Source: Trachythela sp. YZ-2020 (lineage: Eukaryota > Cnidaria > Anthozoa > Malacalcyonacea > Clavulariidae). Taken from it: a stretch of 64,000 nucleotides of DNA. Below the pieces are notes generated by a model that did no database searches, was not told the DNA's origin, and saw nothing but the letters and a program-made list of their open reading frames with translations. The stretch is from the NCBI GenBank assembly GCA_016169945.1, contig JADLSH010000128.1, positions 1 through 64,000 of the forward strand. The letters run 5' to 3'. The translations under genes were made by a program, and so were the position numbers. The first letter of the stretch is position 1; every line of letters starts with the position of its first letter. Positions 54,433 to 61,438 of the stretch are shown here, one piece after another.

Positions 54433-55545
54433 TTAGCCACGTGTTCTAGTTTTTTCTGGATCGTAAAAAGGTAATGACACAATTTTTCCTGTCACAGTTG
54501 CAGCAGGCCCATGAATAATTATGTTTGTTCCGATTGTTGCGGCTCCAGGACTGACATGTGCAAGCGCTACCGATTGCACCAAACGTGGTGACCAAAGACT
54601 CGCCGTGACTTTGCCAACTTCTTTTCCATCGAAATAGACTTTCTCGCCGCCAGCAATGGGTTCTCCGACCGCATCATCATGATCAGCAACAATGCCGACC
54701 AGATGAATCTTTTCGTTCCCTTTTCTTTGCATTACTTTTTCTTTACCAATGAAGTCAGCCTCTTTAGTTGTAGGCACACTAAAACCAAGACCCGCCTCCC
54801 AGGGAGAAGTCTCTGTTGACATATCGTAAGGGTAAAAAAGGAGACCCGCTTCGATGCGGATAGTATTGAGGCAAACAAAACTGCATGCTCGGATCCCCTG
54901 GGCAGCGCCTTTTTCCATGACGTTGTCCCAAACATCTCCCGCGACATCACCAGAGGCAAAAATATCGTATCCTCGTTCACCGGAATAACCCGTACGTGCA
55001 ATAAGTACCTTGTTGCCAAAAAGTGTCGTTTCCTGCTGATGAAAATATTTTAATTCCATCATATCGATAGAAGTATATTCATTGAGGAAATCCACAGCGA
55101 TCGGTCCCTGTAGAGAAAGGCAATGCATGTCATCATCTAATTCATAACTAACATCTCGCCCTCTGGCAGCTTTTTCTATCTGCCTAACTGTATCGCCAGT
55201 TCCAAAAACCAATAGAAAATGATCTTCAGCCAAGCGATAGATGATGGCATCATCATCAATACCACCATCGTCTGTTAGGATTGTTGTGTATGCTGACTTA
55301 CCCACGTAAACCTGAGTCATATCACGTGGTAATAAATAGTCCACTGTGGCCAGTGCATCTGGCCCTTTTATATGAATTTTTCTTAACCCTGATAAATCAA
55401 ATAAGCCTGCTGCCTCACGTACGGCTGCATGTTCTTCATCTACAGATGTAGTGTATGTCCATGCCACGGCCATATCATTCCAATCAGCAAGACCGGCGCC
55501 TAATTCTACATGCCTACTTTCTAAAACAGATACTCTGCCGCCCAT
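54433..55545 (-). CDS. GcvT-like tetrahydrofolate-dependent methyltransferase, copy 1
   Basis: 370 residues of the aminomethyltransferase/DmdA fold. Seen: REAAGLFDLSGLRKIHIKGPDA (about 43-64), the folate-site Asp region DDGGIDDDAIIYRL (about 92-105), ARTGYSGERGYDIF (about 182-195), and C-terminal GKVTASLWSPRLVQSVALAHV. It lies with a transporter and porin, not with other glycine-cleavage genes, and has a close paralogue at 58676, so it more likely demethylates another compound, as LigM, DmdA or DesA do. Its start has AGGAGG 9 bases before. The promoter region carries the shared operator at 55761. Confidence 0.78.
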   Translation of the reverse strand: MGGRVSVLESRHVELGAGLADWNDMAVAWTYTTSVDEEHAAVREAAGLFDLSGLRKIHIKGPDALATVDYLLPRDMTQVYVGKSAYTTILTDDGGIDDDAIIYRLAEDHFLLVFGTGDTVRQIEKAARGRDVSYELDDDMHCLSLQGPIAVDFLNEYTSIDMMELKYFHQQETTLFGNKVLIARTGYSGERGYDIFASGDVAGDVWDNVMEKGAAQGIRACSFVCLNTIRIEAGLLFYPYDMSTETSPWEAGLGFSVPTTKEADFIGKEKVMQRKGNEKIHLVGIVADHDDAVGEPIAGGEKVYFDGKEVGKVTASLWSPRLVQSVALAHVSPGAATIGTNIIIHGPAATVTGKIVSLPFYDPEKTRTRG

Positions 55546-55760
55546 CAGGCTTTCCTCCTATTTCACCAAAACCATATTTGGTTTGATAAAGTTATTTTTG
55601 GTCTCTGCTGTATTACCAAAATGATAACCATCTAAGATCATCGAGCCGATTAAACAAAATAATAAACAGAAATTTCTCTACGCTTACTTTTCGAAAAAAT
55701 AGAAAATCTTTTTCATTTTTATAAGCTATAGATGCTATGGAAATGGTCTTCGACTATAAA

Positions 55761-55791
55761 GACCCAAGTCAAAACTAAATAAGGGACCCAA
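55761..55791 (-). promoter_or_regulatory. Composite TTGGGYC operator of gene set 1
   Basis: On the minus strand TTGGGTCC (55791-55784) and TTGGGTC (55767-55761) start 24 bases apart, with TTTAGTT between. The same arrangement appears at 60077-60107 and 61317-61347. The rest of the 411-base gap 55546-55956 holds AT-rich sequence and the porin 2 terminator at 55848. Confidence 0.6.
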
Positions 55792-55847
55792 ACAGGAAAA
55801 AATGATACTGCGGTGCAGCACAGAGAAGAAAAAATTAAATGATTAGA

Positions 55848-55887
55848 AACTGGGCTCATACCTCACAATATGGTTACGAACCCAGTT
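55848..55887 (-). terminator. Terminator-like hairpin after porin gene copy 2
   Basis: AACTGGG/CCCAGTT stem, diverged relative of the hairpin at 49080. A second stem TTTTAGCGA/TCGCTAAAA (55907-55933) lies nearer to the stop codon. T-rich sequence follows the first on the minus strand. Confidence 0.5.
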
Positions 55888-55956
55888 TTTCAAAAACACT
55901 CAAACCTTTTAGCGAAGATTAAGATCGCTAAAAAATCCAAACTTATATCTTAACTC

Positions 55957-56700
55957 TTAGAAACTGGTAGAGACGTTGAATACAATCTTTGAGTCCCATA
56001 GACGCGCTGCGTCAGCCGCTTCAGGAAAGTCGGTGTCATGGTAGCGCAGATCTGCTGTGTAACCTTTCCACGTTTTAGACACACCAATATCCCAATGCAC
56101 CCAGGCTGGAAATAATGATTCGTCATTAAAATCTTGTTTACCAACTGTACCCTTGATGTTCCAGCCGTTGCCTGCGTCAAATCCAGTCGATATGGCGTAG
56201 TTGATGCCATGCAGACCCTCAATATTGAACCAGTCACTGGTGGTCGGCGTCACTTCAAGATTGAAGTTAAACTGGCCTACTTGCTTGCTGACATTCATCC
56301 ACAGTTCGTTGTAGTTGAAGTTGCCTGGCCCTGATTCGTGATAGATATATTGGAACCAGAAAACATTGTAGTTGAAACCAGTACTCCCGATAGGGCCGGC
56401 CATACCGACAAAGGGACCTGATTCAGCATAGATGCTGGGCACGGTGCCGAACTTGTTGGTACCCGCCCAATAACCTGCGTAGAAGCCACTACTGTGAGTC
56501 CAGGTAAACATGGCTTGTAGTGCGGGTACTTCTGAACGATTGGTTTCGGATTCACCACGGAATACCCGATCGGTTCCCAGGCTAACCCAGGTCGAGACAT
56601 CGCCCCCTAAGAAGTCATGTTCTTCCATTTCCGCTGAGGCACTGTAGGCACCCAGCATGAATGTTACTGCTATTGCTGTTGTTAAGATGGTTTTCATCAT
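55957..56700 (-). CDS. TorF-family putative porin, copy 2
   Basis: 247 residues, differing from copy 1 by Ala instead of Thr at 231 and a few silent changes. Same signal peptide, barrel strands and C-terminal Phe. It follows the unknown secreted protein gene of set 2 by 369 bases, mirroring the porin's place in set 1. Near identity beside GcvT-like paralogues that are only about three-quarters identical points to recent duplication or gene conversion. Confidence 0.82.
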   Translation of the reverse strand: MMKTILTTAIAVTFMLGAYSASAEMEEHDFLGGDVSTWVSLGTDRVFRGESETNRSEVPALQAMFTWTHSSGFYAGYWAGTNKFGTVPSIYAESGPFVGMAGPIGSTGFNYNVFWFQYIYHESGPGNFNYNELWMNVSKQVGQFNFNLEVTPTTSDWFNIEGLHGINYAISTGFDAGNGWNIKGTVGKQDFNDESLFPAWVHWDIGVSKTWKGYTADLRYHDTDFPEAADAARLWDSKIVFNVSTSF

Positions 56701-56912
56701 CTTTCCTCCATTAATTAGTTCTACATTTTATTTATTCGTGTAGCCAATCAGATGTAGTTACCTGGATTAAGGAGGAACCATCGCACTATAATGTCATCGT
56801 CGATGAGCGTTAGCTTGGGTAAGTCGCGAAACTTTTGCATGCGCTGCGACAGTCGTCCCTATCGTGGATACCCCGCTAGGGGCGACACTTTTTCTGATTG
56901 TCTTTTTTATCT
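56701..56912 (-). promoter_or_regulatory. Conserved structured leader of porin copy 2
   Basis: Same sequence as 49931-50141, with one extra T. The anti-Shine-Dalgarno is at 56766-56777 and the ribosome binding site at 56703-56709. Conservation of the whole element in both copies implies function or very recent copying. Confidence 0.5.
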
Positions 56913-57020
56913 TTACTTATTAACTTTTATCGTATGTTTTCCCTCCATCACATCGATACATGGTTTATGGCCTCATGTATATAAAACATAATTTATCGCT
57001 AAGATTTTGTTACATATAAT

Positions 57021-57059
57021 GAAGGTTAGGTCGTCAAACACAGCAACAACCTAACCTTC
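57021..57059 (-). terminator. Hairpin after the secreted-protein gene of set 2
   Basis: GAAGGTTAGG/CCTAACCTTC, a perfect 10-bp stem beginning 10 bases past the stop codon at 57070. On the minus strand no pure T-run follows, so it may attenuate rather than stop transcription into the porin. Nothing else is seen in 56913-57020. Confidence 0.5.
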
Positions 57060-57069
57060 TTTTGCAAGA

Positions 57070-58596
57070 CTAATTATCTGCCTTAACTGGGCGACAAGTT
57101 GTGCTCTCAGGATGTGCCTCATAGAGCGGATTAACTCTTGGAGTCTCATTATAAGAAACAGCTTCCCGTACAGAAGGGTAATTCATAGTCAGTTCTGCTG
57201 GTGAATCAATTGCTTGTGGATTTTTATGTCCATTTTTTACATTGTATGGATCTGTATATTGACCATACTTTCCAGCTTGCATTTTATGAGTAACCGTCTT
57301 TGAACCTGTACCCGCATTGGCAAGATATTTATCTGGATCATTCCAGGTCTTGCCATCCAGGTTTGCCCAGAATTTAATATCTGCGACAACACCATCACAC
57401 AAAGGCGTCACTTCCTCATAATTCGTTGGCCACATTGAACCTGTATTACCATTAGGATAACGTCCCCAGTCACCACCTTTTGATGGGCAAGCACCACCGC
57501 TGCCGAAAGCATTTCTGTTAGGGTGATGTAAGCCATACACTGGTAAGCCCTTTGATTTAGATACTCCCCCTTTCTCAAGATGATACTGTTGCTCATAAAC
57601 AACGTCTTTCCTTACGGCAGCCTGTTGTTCTTCAGTCAAGGAATCGTAGTAAGAACCCTCTGCACGCACGTAACTGAATTCATCGTTATCTACGTTTTCA
57701 TAGACGGCTACGATAAACAGGTAAGGTACGTTGAAAAATGGGCGCTCTACAAGATAGTACTCAGCCATTGTCTTCTCTGTATCGACAGCGGCGTACTGGA
57801 AGTGAGTATTGTCCTCCCCTTCAACTCCAACATTAATCCATGTTCTAGCATCTGGAAAATGCTCCAACCATAGAATTTTTGTGTAGTTTTCTGTGATATC
57901 AAGCCCAGCTCTTTTTCCCAATGGACCCACTTGACCTGCCCAGGGCTGATTGTAAGCAAAGTTAATCAACTCTTTTGAATAAGGATATTCAGGGCCAGAC
58001 ATGGTGCAGTTGAAACTGGCTAGATCTACTGGTTCATGATCCTTATATTTACCCTTATATTTAGGGTGCGAAATGGGTATATCAATATAATTCAAACTGC
58101 CACTTTCACTCAGCTCTTGATCAGGATATTTGTAACCATCCCAACTTTCTTCTGGTATAAAAGAACTATAGTCATTTTCAATTGCTGATAAGTTTTCCGA
58201 CGTAAAAAGATTTGCTCCAGGCTTCAAACCCTTTGCATCTTTTTTTCGATACTCACGAATCATTCCATTTTCACCAACTCTCCATAAGCCATGTTTACCT
58301 TCACCTATCATAGTAAAAACCTGTTCTGCTATATTGACAAAACGATAGGTGTAGTTGGTATTCATGTGACCATGATAGGCAGGCAAATGTGGAACCTTTG
58401 AATGAGTTGTGCTGGGTCGACCAACACCTACCGATTCTTTTTGTCCATCATCATCTTTAACGTCCTGATCGCTTGTGTAGAAGAACGGATCACCATTAGT
58501 GAGGTCGTTCATATTTACATTACTTTCTGCAAACGTTTGGGACGACATTGAAACCGTCGCTAACACCCCAAATAATATATTAATACTTCTTTTCAT
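57070..58596 (-). CDS. Unrecognised secreted 508-residue protein of gene set 2
   Basis: From ATG 58596, with GAGGAGG about 9 bases upstream, the product is 508 residues; the frame continues upstream to 58647 without a site. Signal peptide about 1-21 (cut after FAE). The mature protein is rich in Tyr, Trp, Asp and Asn and soluble. Recognisable stretches: AYHGHMNTNYTYRFVNIAEQ (about 75-94), LEHFPDARTWINVGVEGED, VYGLHHPNRNAFGSGGACPSKGG, and Cys in SFNCTMSG, TPLCDG and STTCRPVK. I know no family for it. It occupies the place of the ABC transporter in set 1, so it may bind, process or deliver the same kind of compound in the periplasm. Confidence 0.7.
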   Translation of the reverse strand: MKRSINILFGVLATVSMSSQTFAESNVNMNDLTNGDPFFYTSDQDVKDDDGQKESVGVGRPSTTHSKVPHLPAYHGHMNTNYTYRFVNIAEQVFTMIGEGKHGLWRVGENGMIREYRKKDAKGLKPGANLFTSENLSAIENDYSSFIPEESWDGYKYPDQELSESGSLNYIDIPISHPKYKGKYKDHEPVDLASFNCTMSGPEYPYSKELINFAYNQPWAGQVGPLGKRAGLDITENYTKILWLEHFPDARTWINVGVEGEDNTHFQYAAVDTEKTMAEYYLVERPFFNVPYLFIVAVYENVDNDEFSYVRAEGSYYDSLTEEQQAAVRKDVVYEQQYHLEKGGVSKSKGLPVYGLHHPNRNAFGSGGACPSKGGDWGRYPNGNTGSMWPTNYEEVTPLCDGVVADIKFWANLDGKTWNDPDKYLANAGTGSKTVTHKMQAGKYGQYTDPYNVKNGHKNPQAIDSPAELTMNYPSVREAVSYNETPRVNPLYEAHPESTTCRPVKADN

Positions 58597-58675
58597 CTTA
58601 CTTCTCCTCCTCAAATATAAACATGCAAATTTCCCATTCGCTATCAACTGTTGTTAATAGATGGGTAACTACTAT

Positions 58676-59788
58676 TTAATCTCGGGTTTTAGTTTTTTCT
58701 GGATCATAGAAAGGCAGTGGAGCTATTTTCCCAGTGACTGTTGCAGACCCATGGATAACAACATCTGTTCCAATTGCTGAAACATCTGGACTTACATGGG
58801 CGAGCGCAACCGATTGCTGCAATCGATTTGAATAAAGACTAGCGGTCACTTTGCCAACCTCTCTATCACCAATGAATATTGGTTCACCTCCAGCGATAGG
58901 TTCACCAACTGCAGCATCATGCTCTGCAACGATACCTACAAGCTGAATTTTTTCTCGCCCTTTTCTTAGCATCACTGGTTCCTTTCCAAGAAAATCAGCT
59001 TCTTTAGTCGTAGAAATACTCCACCCAAGTCCTACTTCCCAAGGTGTATTTTCTGTAGACATATCGAATGGATAGAAAAGCAAACCTGCTTCTATACGGA
59101 TAGTGTTAAGACAAACAAATGATGCAGGCCTAATACCCAGCGCAGTTCCCTTTTCAAGGATGCTATCCCAGATAGCTCCAGCCACATCACCTGTCGCAAA
59201 AATGTCGTAACCACGCTCACCGGAATATCCTGTTCGGGCAAGAACTATTTTGTGACCGAACAGAGTTGTAGCCTGTTGATGGAAATACTTCAGCCCAGAT
59301 ACATCCATAGCGGCATGTTCGTTAAGAAAATCAACGGCGATAGGTCCCTGCAAAGACAGGCAATGCAGATCATCATCCAATGAATAACTAACATCTCGAC
59401 CTTGCACAGCCTTTTCTATCTGACCAACAGTTCCTTCGCCAGAACCATAAACCAGTAAAAAATGATCCTCAGCCAATCGATAAATAATGGCATCATCATC
59501 CATTCCACCATCATCTGCTAAAATTGTTGTGTAAACAGACTTGCCCGTATAGACCTGCGTCATGTCACGGGGCAACAAGTAATCTACTGCAGCCAATGCA
59601 TCGGGCCCTTTAATATGCACTTTGCGTAAAGCGGATAAATCAATTAATCCAGCAGCTTCTCTCACGGCCGCATGTTCTTCATCTGTAGATGTGCCATATG
59701 TCCAAGCTACAGCCATATCATTCCAATCTGCCAGACCTGAACCCAGTGCGACATGTCTGCTTTCTAGTACAGATACTCTGCTTCCCAT
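58676..59788 (-). CDS. GcvT-like tetrahydrofolate-dependent methyltransferase, copy 2
   Basis: 370 residues, about three-quarters identical to copy 1 and colinear, with the same DDGGMDDDAIIYRL folate-site block, ARTGYSGERGYDIF and GKVTASLYSNRLQQSVALAHV. Differences concentrate at about 115-125, 155-165 and 295-310, which may alter the substrate pocket. GAGGAGG lies about 9 bases before ATG 59788. First gene of set 2, 79 bases before the secreted protein. Upstream is the operator array at 60034-60136. Confidence 0.78.
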   Translation of the reverse strand: MGSRVSVLESRHVALGSGLADWNDMAVAWTYGTSTDEEHAAVREAAGLIDLSALRKVHIKGPDALAAVDYLLPRDMTQVYTGKSVYTTILADDGGMDDDAIIYRLAEDHFLLVYGSGEGTVGQIEKAVQGRDVSYSLDDDLHCLSLQGPIAVDFLNEHAAMDVSGLKYFHQQATTLFGHKIVLARTGYSGERGYDIFATGDVAGAIWDSILEKGTALGIRPASFVCLNTIRIEAGLLFYPFDMSTENTPWEVGLGWSISTTKEADFLGKEPVMLRKGREKIQLVGIVAEHDAAVGEPIAGGEPIFIGDREVGKVTASLYSNRLQQSVALAHVSPDVSAIGTDVVIHGSATVTGKIAPLPFYDPEKTKTRD

Positions 59789-60033
59789 AGGGCTTTACCT
59801 CCTCTTTAATTATTGAGATTAATTTATTCAATACATTTAATTTTCAACACAGCATCAGTAGGGAATAAAAAATACTCCGCCCTTATAAACCTGTTTTTTT
59901 ATTAACTTTTTACTAAAAAACGTATTGAACTTTATTGATCTACAAGCATCGAAGTAATGCTCATAAAAACGTAAAAACATTTTCAGTTTCTAACGTGAAT
60001 GAAATGATAGGATAAGTTTCTCTTTTCACTAAA

Positions 60034-60064
60034 GGCCCAATTCGAGGTTAAAGAATAGGCCCAA
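60034..60064 (-). promoter_or_regulatory. Composite TTGGGYC operator of gene set 2, proximal
   Basis: TTGGGCC at 60064-60058 and TTGGGCC at 60040-60034 on the minus strand, starts exactly 24 bases apart, with CTTTAACC between. Confidence 0.55.
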
Positions 60065-60076
60065 GGCATATAAATA

Positions 60077-60107
60077 GACCCAGATTGGAACTAAATAATG
60101 GACCCAA
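60077..60107 (-). promoter_or_regulatory. Composite TTGGGYC operator of gene set 2, distal
   Basis: TTGGGTCC (60107-60100) and CTGGGTC (60083-60077) on the minus strand, 24-base spacing, TTTAGTT between. A further TTGGGCCC box lies at 60136-60129, also followed by TTTAGT, but its partner is 29 bases away. The remainder of the 548-base gap 59789-60336 is AT-rich with no gene. Confidence 0.6.
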
Positions 60108-60336
60108 TAAAGTTTGGGACTAAATTATGGGCCCAACAGAAAGTTAAGCCCGACCTATAGAATAGGAAGATGATTTTTTTTTGAATTTCTTGGTGGGAAA
60201 TTATTCGATTTGGTAAAGACTGGCAGGCATGTAATTAATACTGAATGGATAGAGAAAGAAATGAGCGGCACAGCGCAGATTCAACTTCACCATACTTTCA
60301 TCTAGTCTTTACTTACCTATGAATAATAGTAGGAAG

Positions 60337-61074
60337 TTATGCAGAAAGTCTGATTGCTGATTTATTCGGGGGGTTTAGACCCATATCAAAGAAGCCGATC
60401 TCAAGCTCAACCGCAGCTCGAAAATTTGTCAGCAAAGAGTCCCAACGTTGATTGGATGTCATCTCGTTTGCAACGCCACGCCGTTTAGCAACACGTTCCA
60501 ATTGTTCTAACCTTGCTTCAGCATCTACCTGGTAATCTTCACCGCTATAAAATTCTATCCAGTCACGGTATGGATTGTCTATCAGTCTGGTTTCAGGATC
60601 AGTAATTAATCTCGCACCAATTTCAGAATAGCCTAAAGCACAAGGGGAAAGAGAGACTAACAAATCCAATAGATCCCCCTGCATTCCCTGATCTATTACA
60701 TAACGAGTATAAAGTTTGTTTGAATCAGCTTCTGGAAGACTTGAAAGCTGATCCTCACTCAACCCCCAACGTTCACAATATTCGACATGACGTGGAATTT
60801 CGTAGTTGAGTAATAAATCTACATGCGCCGCGGCTTGACGTAAGTCATCTAAATGTTCCCCTTTAACAACAGCAAGTGCATAAGCTCTACTGGAATGGAT
60901 TAGAAACATATATAACTGAACCAGATAATACTGGTAACAAACGCTGGGTAAAGTCCCATCAGCTAACTGCTGAACAAAAGGATGTTGAGTATAAATATCC
61001 CACTCTTTCCTGCATCCTTCTTTAAGTTCAAAAAAGAACTCGTTAGCTGACCCTTTAACTTTTACATCAATCAT
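60337..61074 (-). CDS. tenA: TenA-family protein (TenA-C type)
   Basis: 245 residues of the TenA/PqqC fold. The catalytic Cys is in SLSPCALGYSEIGARL (about 142), and the acidic residue of the active site is in AVELEIGFFDMG near 228; both are typical of TenA-C aminopyrimidine aminohydrolases. No thiamine-synthesis gene is near. It lies upstream of set 2 on the same strand and diverges from the molybdo-gene. It may salvage a pyrimidine or act on an amide or amine linked to this system; the latter is inference. Confidence 0.82.
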   Translation of the reverse strand: MIDVKVKGSANEFFFELKEGCRKEWDIYTQHPFVQQLADGTLPSVCYQYYLVQLYMFLIHSSRAYALAVVKGEHLDDLRQAAAHVDLLLNYEIPRHVEYCERWGLSEDQLSSLPEADSNKLYTRYVIDQGMQGDLLDLLVSLSPCALGYSEIGARLITDPETRLIDNPYRDWIEFYSGEDYQVDAEARLEQLERVAKRRGVANEMTSNQRWDSLLTNFRAAVELEIGFFDMGLNPPNKSAIRLSA

Positions 61075-61316
61075 AATTATTGTTTTAGATAATTAACTGC
61101 AGATAGTGATAAGAAATAACTTACATTCAGTGATTATAGAGCAAAACCCTATTGCTGTAATTGATTAAAAAAAATTTTATATAAATTCATATTTCCAACT
61201 CATCAGTAGTACTAACTATTAATTAGTTAGCTCCACCAATAACTACAGCTTGTTTCAACAATTGCACAGTAACCGGATCATCGCGTCACAGAATGAGCGT
61301 CAAACCCTATTAGAGA

Positions 61317-61347
61317 TTGGGTCCAAACGATAGTTCAGTCATGGGTC
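61317..61347 (+). promoter_or_regulatory. Composite TTGGGYC operator of the molybdo-oxidoreductase gene
   Basis: TTGGGTCC (61317-61324) and ATGGGTC (61341-61347), starts 24 bases apart, with ATAGTT between, 92 bases before the ATG at 61439. It lies in the divergent tenA-molybdo-gene space (61075-61438, 364 bases), otherwise AT-rich. Confidence 0.6.
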
Positions 61348-61388
61348 TTTTCAGCCAGCAAAGATACCTCAACAATTAGAACATAAGT

Positions 61389-61420
61389 ATGCCGAAACTG
61401 AGGCATCAACGTGAGTTGAT
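61389..61420 (+). promoter_or_regulatory. Tandem hairpins in the leader of the molybdo-gene
   Basis: ATGCC/GGCAT (loop GAAACTGA) abuts ATCAAC/GTTGAT, which closes a GTGA tetraloop of GNRA type. They end 18 bases before the start codon. They match no riboswitch I can name, and the loops are not the ACGR type of guanidine-II. Confidence 0.35.
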
Positions 61421-61438
61421 ACGAGGAACTATATAACA

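Larger units (their letters stand above)
55956..56912. repeat. 957-base direct duplication, copy 2 (porin gene plus leader)
   Basis: Nearly identical to 49186-50141. Its right end is marked by TTTTTTATCT, after which the two loci share nothing visible. Confidence 0.9.

Noticed and set aside
54433..55545. Calling the GcvT-like genes glycine-cleavage gcvT
   Set aside because: No gcvP or gcvH adjoins them, gcvH stands alone at 48145, and both paralogues lie with transport and porin genes.
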